Positions 47,503 to 60,881 of a stretch of 64,000 nucleotides of DNA are shown here, in pieces. The notes beneath the pieces were generated by a model, which was not told the DNA's origin, ran no database searches, and saw nothing but the letters and a program-made list of their open reading frames with translations. The DNA lies in contig CAJVGC010000001.1 of NCBI GenBank assembly GCA_910822075.1, positions 50,311,066 to 50,375,065 on the forward strand, read 5' to 3'. Position 1 is the stretch's first letter. Each line of letters opens with the position of its first letter. The position numbers and the translations under genes were made by a program. Origin of the DNA: Senecio squalidus (taxonomy: Eukaryota; Streptophyta; Magnoliopsida; Asterales; Asteraceae).

Positions 47503-50500
47503 ATGCCTCCACGTCAAGGGATTAATGATGTGCGCCGTTTGAACGCGGACTTGCAACATCAGGTTGATGAATTGACAGCACGTTTGAACGAATTCATGGA
47601 TCACCAAAATTTTCATGATGATGTCACTGTTACAGAGGATAACCCATTTGGTGATCAACACCCACATGCTCCGGAACGGTACAATGACCAGTCGGAACAA
47701 AGTTTCAGGGTGGATATTCCATCTTTTGATGGTTCCCTTAAACCTAAGGACTTTCTTGATTGGTTATCCCAAGTTGAGGAAATTTTAGAGTTTAAGAATG
47801 TGCCTACTGATCGGTGTGTACCTCTTGTGGCAATCCGATTGCAAGGACGAGCTCAGGCTTTGTGGCAGCAGTTGAAACAAGTTCGTAAGCGTAATGGTAA
47901 GGAGAAAATTACTAGTTGGTACAAGTTCAAGAAGCACGCACGAGGTGCGTTTTTACCCTTTAACTTTGACAGGGAGTTGTACCAACACTTCCAAAACCTT
48001 CGACAAGGTAACAAGACTGTTGATGAGTACACCACCGCCTTTTATGAGTGTGTTGCACATTTAGATCTTCATGAAACACCGATTCAATTAGTTTCTCGAT
48101 ACATTGGCGGCCTTCGTTTGCAACTTCAGGATGTCTTGAATATATTTGACCCACTCACTGTCTCCGAAGCACATCAACGTGCCTCGCAAGCGGAGAAACA
48201 ACTCAATCGTCGGGCTGCCGTGGGTTTTCGACAACAGTCCACTTCCACCAACCCCACCGCTCGCATCGATCCTCCGCGTCCTGTGCCAAACACCCAACCC
48301 CCTCGCCCTAGTGGTGGTATACGGTGCTTTCAGTGTGGAGAAACGGATCATCGCCAGTCTGAATGTAGGAACGCTAGGCCTACCAACCGCGGGTTATTTA
48401 CGGAGGGTCAGGAATTTGACCAAGACACCACGGAGGAGGCGATTACCCACCCGATTTATGATGAATATCCGAATGATGTTGATGAGGTTTATTTGTCGGG
48501 GGATGTTGCCCCTCTTTTGATGTTACGTAGAGCATTTCTTACCCCGCAAGCTCCGGATAACGAGTGGTTGCGTCACAACCTTTTCTCGACGTGCACCATT
48601 GGAGGAAAAGTGTGTACCTTCATTATCGATGCGGGTAGTTGTGAAAATGTGATCTCTGAACTAGCGGTATCTAAGCTTAATCTACCGACTGAAGCACATC
48701 CCAAACCCTATCGTCTATCATGGCTCAGTCAAGGTACGGATATTGTGGTTTATAAACTTCTCTTGGTGTCTTTTTCTATAGGTTCTGCTTATCAAGACGC
48801 TACTTATTGTGATGTGGTTCCTATGGATGCGTGTCATCTGTTACTGGGTCGTCCTTGGCAGTTTGATAACACCGTTCACCATGATGGCCGTGCTAATACT
48901 TACTCTTTTCATTTTCGGGGGAAGAAAATTGTTTTAGTTCCATCCAAACCTCGAGATGTTCCCTCGTCGGGTGATAAAGTGGTTTCTCCTATGGCAATTC
49001 CCTCACAATCTACATTGTTGGCTCGTGTCCCTTTTCAACCGGCTATGCAAGAATCCGGACCTACTTTCATGCTACTTCTATATCCGTTTGCTTCATTGCA
49101 TACTAGTAGGGAATCTCCTACTAGTTTGGGCGATGCCCACCCCTTATTGCTCGAATTTGCGGACGTTTTTCCCGAGTCTCTTCCGCAGGAGTTGCCACCA
49201 CTCTGCGACATTCAACACCACATTGATTTGGTTCTGGGTTCTTCCTTGCCGAATCGGCCTCATTATCGCATGAGTCCGAAAGAACACGAAGAACTTCGTC
49301 GACAAGTGGAAGATTTACTTGCAAAAGGGCATGTTCGTGAGAATCTTAGCCCGTGTGTTGCACCTGCCCTTCTTACTCCTAAAAAGGATGGATCGTGGCG
49401 TATGTGTGTGGATAGTCGGGCTATTAATAAGATCACAGTCCATTATCGATTTCCGATTCCTCGCTTGGATGATTTACTTGACCAGCTGGGTAAAGCTCGT
49501 GTTTTCAGCAAGTTGGATCTTAAAAGTGGGTACCATCAGATCCGTATTCGTATGGGGGATGAATGGAAGACGACATTTAAAACACGAGAAGGGTTATATG
49601 AATGACTTGTTATGCCCTTTCGTTTATCTAATGCACCAAGTACTTTCATGCGTGTTATGAATCAGGCCCTCCGCCCTTTCACTGGAAAGTTTGTTTTCGT
49701 TTATAACGACGACATTCTGATCTATAACATGAATTCTGCCGAACACCTTGATCATTTACGGGAGGTGCTACTCATTCTATGGCGTGATAAGTTTTATGCG
49801 GCTGCCGCTAAGTGTGTGTTTATGAAGGATACAATCCACTTTTTGGGATACGTTATATCGTGTGCTGGTCTCAAGGTGGATCCCTCTAAGTTCCAAGCGA
49901 TTGAACAATGGCCTATCCCTTCTACCATCACTGAGGTACGAAGTTTCCATGGTTTGGCTTCCTTTTACCGGCGTTTTATCCCTCATTTTAGTAGCATTAT
50001 GGCACCTATTACGGATTGTATGAAAGGTTCTAAGTTTCTATGGACTGCCAATGTCGAATCTGATTTTGTTGATATTAAGCACCGTCTTACTTCGGCTCCA
50101 ATTTTGGTACTCCCTGACTTTTCCCTTCCTTTTAAACTTCATTGTGATACCTCCAAACTGGGTATTGGTGCAGTTCTTAGTCAGTCAGTTCGACCCGTGG
50201 CCTATTTCAGTGAGAAACTTTCTGGGGCTAAATTGCGCTTTAGCACTTACGATGATGAATTTTATGCTATTGTGCAAGCCATTAAACATTGGCGTCACTA
50301 CCTATTTCAGCGATAATTTGTTCTTTACACTGACCACGATTCTCTTAAGCATCTGGGGCAACAAGATAAGATTTCTCATCGTCATGCTTCTTGGATTTCT
50401 TATCTTCAACAGTTTACTTTTGTTATGAAACATAAAGCGGGTATTTCTAACCGGGTGGCAGATGCATTGAGTCGTCGTAGCACACTTCTTACTGAATATC

Positions 50501-53500
50501 GGGTTAGTGTGCCGGGTTTTGATTCCTTCTTGGAGCTTTACAGGGATGATCCTTTCTTTTCCCATATCTTGCTCCAAGTCCAACAAGGCGTTTCATCAGA
50601 GTTTCTTTTGGAGGGAGGGTTTCTCTTTCGTGGACTACAATTGTGTATCTCACCTTGTAGTTTGCGTTTGCGCCTTATTCGGGAGCTTCATAATGAAGGT
50701 CATGTGGGTCATGATCGTACGTTACACCTCCTTGCCAGCTCGTATTTTTGGCCATCTATGCGTAAAGAGGTAGGGCGGTTCGTGGCTCGTTGTCGTATTT
50801 GCCAATTGGCTAAAGGCTCTGCGACCAATGCTGGTCTTTATATGCCTCTTCCCCTTCCGACTCAACCGTGGTCTGATGTCAGTATGGATTTTGTTCTGGG
50901 TCTTCCTCGGACACTACGTGGTAACGATTCCATTTTTGTGGTAGTTGATCGCTTTTCCAAGATGGTCCATTTTATTCCATGTAAGAAGACTTTGGATGCT
51001 GTTTGTGTGGCTCAACTTTATTTCCGTGACGTCTATCGCCTTCATGGACTCCCAACTTCTATCGTCTCTGATCGTGATACCCGTTTTGTCAGCCACTTTT
51101 GGCGTAGCTTCTGGGGCATGGTTAATACTCAGTTAAACTCCAGTAGTGCTTATCACCCTCAAACCGATGGTCAAACTGTCACACCCCGCTTAGAGCGGAA
51201 ACACGAGGTGTTCCAGTTACGATATCAAGAGTCAAGGATTACAACAGTACAACCAATAAACAAAACATCGTAATAACATTAATCATGCCAACCGTTTACA
51301 AAGTACATTACAATGTCAAAAGCGATAAACGCCGAATACCAATACATAACAAATGTCATATAACGGATCATAAAAGAAATACATTCCAACATATCAAATT
51401 CCAAATACACAAAACAGCGATCCGTAAACAAACGTGGCATGATCAACAGAAATCCTCAAACTCCTGAAAAGCGTTAAAAACGACATCAACAACATGTTGG
51501 TGAATTATTCTCAATTTTAAGTGAAAGGTGACCCATCGACAAGTTTCAATAAACATTACAATTTCAAATATCATATCTTGTTTTTCAACCCTAGCGAGGA
51601 TACTATGCTTAGATTTAGTTATACATCGAACCTTACCAGTCCAAAAGACCCAATTCCTAAGGCAGTGTCAACCAAAGGCAACCAATAATGAAAAGCGGCC
51701 ATAACATCCACTCATAGGAGCGTCCTACCGAGTGATGAGGGTTAGGTATAATAACCCATTTAGCTATATATATGTAACCGTTAGGCATAAAGCTTAACAA
51801 GTGTATAAGACACCCAATCTAAGGCAGACCTATTCAACTAGGTAAATAAGATAATCAACAATGTCCCGCATACATGCAGACGATTTAAAATACGCTTTCC
51901 AGCCCAAAAATATTAAAGACAAGGGCTACGAATTACTCACAGTACAAACTTCAGCAAATCTCGGGTAAATAATCATGGAGTTACAACTCCACCGCCTAAG
52001 TGCCCTAAAACAGTAAATAACATAGTCTAAGTATCTCTATAACTCTAGTTCGGTTTAGCCTTGTCGGTTAAGATTTAGTTTAATATAACATTCCAACAAT
52101 TATTTAGTCGATTCATGATGACGGATTAAGAAGACGATGCTCCGCGCCAGAAAAGGGCCGATCGGCAAGATATCGATCTTTCACGTCAATAGTGATCGTT
52201 GGAAAAGAGTGATTATTCCGAGTCAAAAAGAATATTGATACCAAGGTTTTATTAGATTGAACAAGGTCAACGTCGAAGAGGTTGACTTGGTCAAAGTCAT
52301 AGATGTTGACTTTATAAAAGTCAAATGTCAAGGATGTTGCCTTTATAAAAGTCAAAGTCAATAATTTGAGGTAAAATCAAAGTCAATTTGAAAGAAAGCC
52401 AAAGTAAACGTAAAAGTCCAATTTTGACACTTTGGATAATTTAAGGTTCTTTCTTCTCAAAATACTAGAGTAAAACGCCTTTCAAAACCATTTTATAAAA
52501 GTTTGTCGTAAAAATATATTTGATGAAGTAAAACGATGATCAAAATTTGTGACGAAGTTTTATTTATCGCGAAGAGGTTAAAACGTCCGTTTTAAGTAAT
52601 ATTATGACATTTATGATTACGTTGGCGTCTTTGAGTCCAAAGACGATGTTATTGCATGATATGTTACATTTATATATAAGTTTACTTATACGAGTGTTTA
52701 ATGTCGTAAAAAGTCGTGAAAGGAAATTTCGGCAGCGCTTTCGCATCATAAAATATTCGTCCAAAATCTGTACACTTTCCCGCTCGATAACAAATTGTAT
52801 TATAGAAATATTCAAGCCTTTCTCATAATACATAATACATAATACGATAATAAGTTAAATACGATACTTTTGGTTTATTTACATTTTAACATAATTTGTC
52901 CAAACTTAGTCCAATCCGATAAAATACACCAAGTGTTGGTCTAATATTTATTCCTAACCATTTTCAAGGCTAAAACCGAATAACGAAAGATAATGAAATC
53001 GAGAGATTCGCAAGAATAACAATTTATACCGTTAACACCCGCAAGAATTTGCCAAGAATCCGGAACAAAAGACCTCAGTGGTGTGGTGATGAGAATATCC
53101 GCCTCCAAAACACAATACATCCATCGTTAATAAGTTGAAATACAAATCCGTGTTAACAGCATTATCCAGCCGCCGGCTGGGGGTCCGAAATCCGTTTCGT
53201 TATTTGGCGATTTTGATCATTTTTCAAGTATTTGGCTGTAGATATCGACATGCAACTTATAACACTTGAAAAATGTTTATAGATTTCTTCAAATAACAAC
53301 TTTATATGACAAGATCTATGTAAAAGTTTATAAATCTTATGTTTTATAGGTGATTGACCATAAAAACTTCATAAAACACATTATTTGTTGATAGATGAAA
53401 CATGCAAGTGGAGAAAAGTTTATAAAACAGTGGGAAAGAGTTAATATACCTCAAAGAAAAAGAGTGTGTTAAGATCTAGACGATTTGATGGAGATTTTGG

Positions 53501-55100
53501 CCCGAAGATGATGAAAACCGAAACAAACAACCAATAGATTACCACCTCTTGCTTCCTTTGTTGACAGTAACAGATTTATTGTGATGTTTATGGTGATTAT
53601 TTGGTGGATTTCACAGCCACAAAGATGGAGGTTTGGGGAGAGTTTCAAAGGAACAAATAGTGTGTGTGTGTGTGTTTTTGTGGTAACAAAATGAAAGAAA
53701 AGAAAGAGAAATGAAATGATATCACCTTGGGACTGCATTTTTGGCACAAAAGAGAGGTCCAATCGAGTTGAGGCAAGTGTCAAGCACACATAACATGCAG
53801 AAATGAGTCACCAAAAAGTTGGTGGCTGGACTAGGAGCTTTCAGCCGCCGGTTGGAGGATCTCAGCCGCCGGCTGGAGCCCAGCCGATGGCTGAATCTTT
53901 CAGCCGTTGGCTGAATGGCTGATCCAGTTAAAATTATGTTTTTCGTAATCGTTAGGCATTTTCGATCGCTGAAGGTTCCCGATTGATTTGAAATGAACTT
54001 TGGCAAGTTCATTGTATGAATTCTTGGTATTAGGGTTCATTAAATGATTAACTTTCAATTTAGATTCCGAGATATGTACGATTTCGGCAAGTGACTAACA
54101 AAAGCAAAAGCACGATATCTCGAAGATAAGGAATACGTTAACCGACAAAATTGGCATAAACCTCCTAACTTATTACCATGAGCATACTAACTATTTGTCA
54201 CTTAGTTAAACACGAGCTTACGTCTCAAGGGACGAATCAAAATAAACACATAAAACCCGATTCTCAATAATAAACCGTGAGTAAAACAAAGCAAAATACA
54301 AGGGTAAAAACAATTGCGAATAACACTAAAATAATGACGGTAACTTAAGAACCTCAAATTGACGGGACGTCACACAAACCGAGGTAGTCAATCGCTCCGT
54401 GGGTAATTTGTTGCATAGTTTGGTGGGTGACCAGCCGAAAGCATGGGATCTACGGTTATCGCAGGCTGAATTCGCCAATAATCATGCAGTTAACCGTTCT
54501 ACGGGTTTTAGTCCGCTTTATGTGGTGTTTGGTATTTCTCCTCGTGGTCCGTCGGATCTGCTGACGCTTTTTGATAAAGTTCGTCCACATGGTACTGCTG
54601 CTGATTTTGTTTCTCAGCTGACCCAGATTCACCAACAAACACACCAGCATTTAGTAAACGCGACAACTATCTATAAGTCTCACACTGATCGTCGCCGTAG
54701 TGCAGCCAACTTTGAGGTTGGGGATTTCGTGTGGGCAATTTTGACGAAGGACCGTTATCCAGCCCATGAATTCAATAAACTTGCCGCTAGGAAAATCGGT
54801 CCTATTGAAATTGTTGAGAAGATCAATTCCAATGCTTATCGTGTGCAGCTACCCAGTCACATTCGTACGTCAGATGGTTTTAACGTGAAGCATTTGATTC
54901 CGTTCGTGGGCGATTCCTCTGATTTTGATGCCGATCTCCCTTCGGATTCGCGGACGAATCTTTGCTACCTAGGGGGGAATGATGCAGCGCGTATAGAAGA
55001 CGAACTCGTGAAGCAGTTAGAGAACAAACCAGTGCGCCGCAACAGCGTGGGTGTGCGATGCAGTGGAAAGGCAGAAGAGCTACTTCTTAAGGAGCTGTGA
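47503..55100 (+). pseudogene. Gypsy element 2 gag-pol, interrupted
   Basis: The start is ATG 47503 (MPPRQG), 29 bases after the primer site begins; an upstream in-frame ATG at 47386 lies in the LTR and is unlikely. Gag runs to a CCHC knuckle (CFQCGETDHRQSEC, 48325-48366). The protease motif is IIDAGS near 48625, with Ala in place of the usual Ser/Thr. RT begins near 49200 and has VYNDD at about 49699-49713 instead of the usual YxDD with an aromatic or hydrophobic x. RNase H and integrase follow. Breaks: TGA at 49603 in the RT motif before LVMPF, TAA at 50314 in RNase H, and the solo LTR at 51177 just before the integrase catalytic Glu. Integrase resumes at 54375. The frame continues across the polypurine tract and about 120 bases into the 3' LTR, ending at 55100. 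Confidence 0.92.
51177..54374 (-). repeat. Solo LTR (3.2 kb) inserted in integrase
   Basis: The 5-bp duplication CAAAC at 51172-51176 and 54375-54379 brackets it exactly. Removing it and one repeat restores the codons between GGTCAA and ACCGAG. On the minus strand it starts TGTGACGTCCCG and ends GGGGTGTGACA, and its last 40 bases match the end of the LTR at 1784-4376. No pol or second LTR is present, so the internal part was probably lost by LTR-LTR recombination. A tandem cluster of CAGCCGCCGGCTGG-like palindromes is at 53837-53925. Confidence 0.9.
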
Positions 55101-55505
55101 CTGCGCCGCAGTCACGGGTGGTTGAGCCACAGTTGCCGTTCAGCGAGCAACGCTTTGGAATGCTGCTTTTGGCTGCGACGCAGCCCTTGCCCTGTGCGCC
55201 GCAGTCCATGTCTGTTTGGAAGGACTATTTGTGTTACTTTTTCATAGTTCAAGGGTTTCCTGTGTATGTTTGTTAGGTTTCCTTATGTATTGTGTAAGCC
55301 TCCTTTTTGGAGTTGGTTGAATATTGTTAAGAAAAATCTATTGATCAAAATCTTTTGGTATAATTATCAATTGTTCTATTCTTATCACTACACAGTATTC
55401 TCCGGAATCAACGGGTAGTGATTGTGTTGTTTATTCCGGGTATTCTGTGTAGAATCAACGGAGTATTCAGGTACCCTTTTCTAGTCTTCCGCACACTCTA
55501 CGTCA
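54980..55505 (+). repeat. 3' LTR of Gypsy element 2
   Basis: It starts TGATGCAGCG directly after the polypurine tract and ends CTCTACGTCA. The first 121 bases are also the 3' end of the pol reading frame. Confidence 0.92.
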
Positions 55506-55510
55506 AGTGT

Positions 55511-58194
55511 AATACCGATATAATCTGAATTTAGTTTATCATGCATCTCACAGAGTTATGTGGATACATTATTCTCCTTCAGTTGCTGCACATCAGGTAA
55601 AACAAAATGGTATAGGTATCCATAACGGGTCAAATGGGTAAACTCAACTAAGTAGCTTAAATGAGTAGGACAAAAAGAAAAATATACGAATAATTGAATA
55701 AAGAGTAACGAACTCATTTAATTAAAGAATCATATGGGAGTACAAAATAGTATATATACTCGTTTGCACAAGAAAAAGAAAATTCAAAAATCTGTCTAGC
55801 TGAAATCACAAAGAACTATATAAAACAGTCACAAAGCTGTGTTTGTCTCAAACATGTTCACGACTTCGCATCCTTCTTATCCATACATTGACCTCTTGAT
55901 TTCTTTGACTTTGAAATGTCATCGACATCCATATTTCTGCCTCGAACGACATGCGATGATGCTTGACAATATACAGTTCCGAACGTATGTCCAAATATCA
56001 GTATTGCTAAGTGTGAAAAGAAAAATAGTTGATCTTATAAAAATTAGCCAGTTTATAATCATAAAACCTAAAGTGAGGATAAAAGGACCATAGACATCTT
56101 TATACATACAAAATGGGTCTTCATATTTTCATTGAGGCATATTTCAACAAACACATGTTATGCATATATTTACAAACCAGATGACTCTCTAATTTCCAAG
56201 ATATTTCCAAACTCATATATACTGAATGACCATGAAATTTAAATATGATTGAGCAATCAAATTTTAAGAGAAAAATACAACTTGACACGGAAAAAAAAAA
56301 TGCAACTTTAATATGGAAGATAAAGAAAACAAATCAAACTTGAAAACATAATCATTAGATAACTTGGAATTATAAGCGTAAATGCAATTGATTTTTGAGC
56401 AGCAAAGGGAAGAGGGGAATGGGAAATCTGATGCGGAACTTTTATACTATTAAACGAAACGATAGTTTTGGGAAGTTCTGGATACATAATAGTCATATAT
56501 GTAAGAAAATTAGGGTTTGTATGTTGGATTTATCTGTATATCGTGTAAGTTCACTTTTCGTATTAAGTATTTCGACCCTATAAATTGTCTGGGTTGCACG
56601 AAATCCTAATCGGGATAATACAAAGAGAATTGTCAATTTGTGTTCGGGGCACCAAAATCACCAATCGGAAAAGTAAAGGAATTATCTAGTTTTCGTACTG
56701 TCCAAATGAGACCAATGAATTTGTATTATTAAACAGATCCTAAGGCAGTTTAAAGTAGTTATAGTTGGTTTTTCCAGACAGTTTTAACTGTCTACCAACT
56801 GTCCAAAAGTTCGGTTTTTAGGCTGGAAAATAAGGTAAGACCTTAATACGGATTCGTAAAAATCGTTTTGGTGCAAGGGGCTCTGCCCCTTGACCCCTGT
56901 TTTACTGTCATGGTTGAGTTCATATTAGCTCAACGAGTGTGCACTCCACACTTCCCTAACTCGTATCCGAGCTGAATATGAAGTCACATCAGTCTCTGTA
57001 AATCACATTACCTAAATGGTCGTTGATGACACTAAAATCACCAACAATATATTACTTTTTCCATATATTACATTACGGGTTTGGTACGGGTAATCGGTTT
57101 TAGTATCGGGTTCGAGTAATCGGGACGGGGAACATACAATACTGACCCCAGGCCCGACCCGATAAAAAAAGGAGTTTTAATACCATACCCGCCTCCGAAC
57201 CCGTCTAATTACTTCGGTTTTTGGGTTTCTATGTCAATTTTGGGATTCTTTTGCCATCGCTACTTATAATTCTCTTATACCATAATAGAATTAAACCTCC
57301 AAAAAGAATAACTTGTGTTTTATCCTTGCAATATCTTTTAATCTATCTCTAAGACAAAATGTTTTCTAAATTATCAAGTGTTAAGCATACAAGGTGTATT
57401 TTTTTGTGTTGTTAAAACCTATTGGGACCAACAAGGATGATGTTGTATGCGTTTTTCATGGTAAAGATCATAATTTACTTTAAGTGTGGATATGTGTTTT
57501 ACTAAAATAGAAAACCCTTTGTGTCATATAGGATCATGATTAAGTAGCACATATGTAACAATCATTGAGACGTAATTAATAAATAAACAAGTTAGGTAAA
57601 TTAATTAAAACAAGTATATTAAGCGATCCTTGGTTGAATCTTCAAACTTGATCAGTGTCTTCAAACTACAACACCTATAAAACGAGATCTTCTAATCAAG
57701 TTAAATTATTGGTTCAATCGTCACCAGAACATTCGACTTACTTGATCAACTACACGAACAAATGAACTTCTTTTACTTCTTCTTGATTTCGAAACACAAC
57801 AACGAAAAAGTAAAATCTTTTTAGTTTGATAAAATAATTCTAATCAAACTAAGAAACGAAAGCAGACAGGAACAGTTTTATTCTCTAAACAAGCAGAAAT
57901 AAAAAAAATCCTAGGGAATCAAGAACTGAACCCCTAAGTTATTGATGAAACCCTGAGGTTTGGGCTTGGAGAGTTCGACCAAGTGAAGAGAGACTAAGAG
58001 AGGAGTAGCGAGGAGTAAACAGACTAACTCCAATACTTATAAAAATCCCTCTATATACACAATATGAGCTTTGTGATGCAACTTGATATTTTTTATTTTT
58101 CGTGATTAAGTAATGTTTGTTTGAGCTAACCAGACATGAGAGCTACAAAGTTTAAGTCCCGTTACACATTATCGATTTAAAAAGTCATATATCC
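55511..58194. other. No gene seen; hAT fragment within
   Basis: Flanking DNA of Gypsy element 2. It has a small perfect hairpin at about 56876-56892 (AAGGGGC / GCCCCTT) and poorly conserved stretches of mixed composition. ORFs up to 84 codons are not recognisable. Confidence 0.4.
57066..57262 (-). mobile_element. hAT-type MITE fragment
   Basis: CCCGACCCG/GGGTTCGAG-rich sequence ending TTGCCATCGCTA on the plus strand, the complement of a TAGNGATGGCAA terminus. Related to the element at 45025-46035. Confidence 0.5.
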
Positions 58195-60630
58195 AAACTA
58201 CGGGAATGTGAAGAGAAATAGCATTCGATACACAAGTTTATAATTCCACACCAAGTTATATTAAAGAAAACATAACATCCAAGGTTTACAAATGTTTAAA
58301 ACAACGTTTACATATCCGAAATACAAAATAGGTGTTCATAGACAAACCACCCGAACCCTTTTCCCATTCTTGAAGTCATCATCCCCAAGCATTCAAGCAT
58401 CGCCTCAAGCTTACTCGTTTCCTGAAAATACGAGTCAAGTGTTAACTACGGGAGACGTAGTTAGTGAGCAACAAGTTTAAGTAAAAGTATATATAAGTTT
58501 CGACGCACATAACAATGGCGTAAAATATAGCATTCAAATAGTTGTCGCATAAACATGCGTAAAATATTAGTATCGTGTTCGTAGGCATTGACCACATAGC
58601 GCGACTATGTGACAATCCTATATATTGCCCAATGATCGTTCGTTGCTAAGCCTTTAGCCTACCCACTAGAACTATGCACCATCTTTTGTTATCGTTGTGG
58701 TGAGGGTCAATCTACCCTAATAGCGCTATCCATAAATTCTATCGGTCCTCTCCCAGAGATTAATAGCAACTGTTATGCAGGAGTGTATGGGAATGTTGAT
58801 GGTATCTCACGTCCATGTTGTACAACGTCCGCAACATGACGATCGATGTTTAGTCATTGGCAATCTAGTGTTTGTATTCTCATCATTGTTGGAAAAATCA
58901 TCAACAATGCTGGCATAAATATTGTTTCGTAATAGTATTATAGTATCAAACCGTTTCATAAAGTATTCAAGTATCAAATCGTTTCAAGTATCAAATCGTT
59001 TCGTAAAGTATTCAAGTATCAAATCATTTCGTTAAGCGTTCAAAGTTTGTTTCAGCTTAAATGTAGTGTTTAAGCCTAAGACTCGCATTTCACCCCAAAA
59101 ATATGTTTAAAAGCATTTAAAGGTAGGGGTTTGTAACTCACTGTTTGCGAAGATCGTAGCGTGCTCGGAAAAGCTTGGAAAGTACTCGGAATCACCGGAA
59201 TCCTATTTTATACCAAGTTTTGGCGTAAGTAACATTGTTAATTAGTTCATACAATCGTTAGTCAACGAAATGCTTATGTTATAAGTGTTTGTAATTGGTT
59301 TCACTAAAATCGGGCAGCGCTTCCGCGCTATAGTTTCTAAATCCAATTTTCGACACTTTCCCGCTTACAATTTTAATAACACTAATTAAACTAATTCATC
59401 AATCATAATAATATATTAGCATGTTCAAATAGTCATTTTATACTCAAGTTTAAGCTTATAACAGATTCTTTAACACGATTTTAAGTAATAAGCTCAAGAT
59501 CACGTCTTATACCGAAAATGACAATTTTTCAATCTGATCATGGAAGGCGCCGCACTCACATGGATGGAAATTGTTATTTGATGGTAGATTTCGACATGCA
59601 ATAGTTAAAATATCAAAATACTTGATAGTTTACAGTTTTTCTTGGATCTTTAACAACAAATCAAAGATCTAAACATCCTTTTTATAAAAACCCGTTTTAT
59701 TATGTAAATCACCTTAAATCTTTATAAAAATGTGTTTTTATGTGTTTGATCTTACATGCAACGATTTATCTTGATAAATACAAAAGATCTAAGAGTTTTT
59801 ACCAAATAGAGATAGGTGGATGATGATATGTTGGAGATCCTAGCTTCAAATGGGTGAAAAATGTGTTCTTGACCCGTAAGATGAATGCTCTTTCCTTCTT
59901 CTTGATTAAGAACGATTTTTATGGTGTTGTTATGATGATTTTCTGTAGTTTTTATGGCTGTAAATGTGAAGGTTTGAGAGAGTTTTTGAAACTAGAGAGA
60001 GAGTGGAGTAAGGTGTGTGTGTTTGGTGTTTAAATGAGAGAAAGTGAGTGTGTTTGTGTGTGTGTTTGTTGATTAAATGAAACAAAACTTGTAAGGTGTT
60101 TAGAAGTTAAATTACTGGACCAATTAGGCCTTTTGACATGTTTAAAACCGGAGCCTTTGGTTTGGGCTCGTTTTTGTTAAGTTACACAATTTTGGGAAAT
60201 TGCTGATCTGCACCCCAGATGCGGCGCATCTAGCCTCAGATGCGGCGCATCTAGCCTCAGATGCGGCGCATTTGGGTTTTTTTCGGGGATTTTCGTTTTT
60301 CGTTTGTGTTATCGTTAAGCATCTTCGTTGGTTGAAAGTTTACGATTTGTTTTGAGATGAACTTAGGCAAGTTCATTAAGTGTTTTCTTGGTATTAGGAT
60401 TCATTTAATGCTTTGATTCCGATTTCCGGCTTCGATTCCGAGACACACATGTTTTATGTTTAAGTAACGAAAACCTACGTTAAAAGTTTTTGTATGAGTT
60501 ACATCGAGCTTAGCTTAAAGAGTTATGTTTACGTAACCACGTAGCACATAAGTTAGTTATAACAAGTATCAAATATACGTATCGAGGTCATAAGTTAGCG
60601 TTCTCGACCTGAGTTTTTACGGTTGTCACA
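58195..60630 (-). repeat. Gypsy family-1 LTR, end-truncated
   Basis: On the minus strand it starts TGTGACAACC at 60630 and follows the LTR at 1784-4376 for most of its length, including CGAGAACGCTAACTTAT and the GCGCTATTAGGGTAGA block. The final 25 or so bases of the LTR (ending TGTGACA) are missing or unrecognisable at the left. No polypurine tract or pol lies to the right and no primer site to the left, so it is a solo or truncated LTR. Three tandem copies of CAGATGCGGCGCATCTAGCCT-type sequence lie at 60220-60275. Confidence 0.88.
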
Positions 60631-60783
60631 TTATCACTCCGCCCCCACTGCTTGTGGGGGCTCGTTGAAGTTTTTTTTTTTCAACAGTAAAAGATTTAAA
60701 AAAAAAAAAATCAATATTTTTTTTCAACCGGCTCTTTAACGTAAACGTTTATAGAATTTAATTTTTTTTTTTAAACCATTTCA

Positions 60784-60792
60784 CCTATAAAT
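60784..60792 (+). promoter_or_regulatory. TATA box for Harbinger ORF1 pseudogene
   Basis: CCTATAAATACAG lies about 95 bp before the ATG at 60882. Confidence 0.5.
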
Positions 60793-60881
60793 ACAGCAAT
60801 AACTTAACCAAAAAATCACACCATTTCTCAGTCTTATTTAATCTTTATATACATTTCATCTGTAATCTCATAATCGTAAAA

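Larger units (their letters stand above)
46948..55505 (+). mobile_element. Ty3/Gypsy element 2, complete but broken
   Basis: AGTGT at 46943-46947 and 55506-55510 brackets two 526-bp LTRs. Between them are a modified primer site (GTTGGTATTTAGAGACG), gag, protease, RT, RNase H, integrase and a polypurine tract (AGGGGGGAA, 54971-54979). The integrase is interrupted by a solo LTR (51177-54374). Without that insert the element would be about 5.4 kb. The two LTRs differ at roughly twenty positions by eye, mostly C/T or G/A changes, so this copy is older than the LARD element. Confidence 0.93.

Noticed and set aside
55839..56583. ORFs of 62-84 codons that might be a host gene flanking Gypsy 2
   Set aside because: No recognisable motif, no consistent splice sites, and AT-rich codon use like non-coding neighbours.
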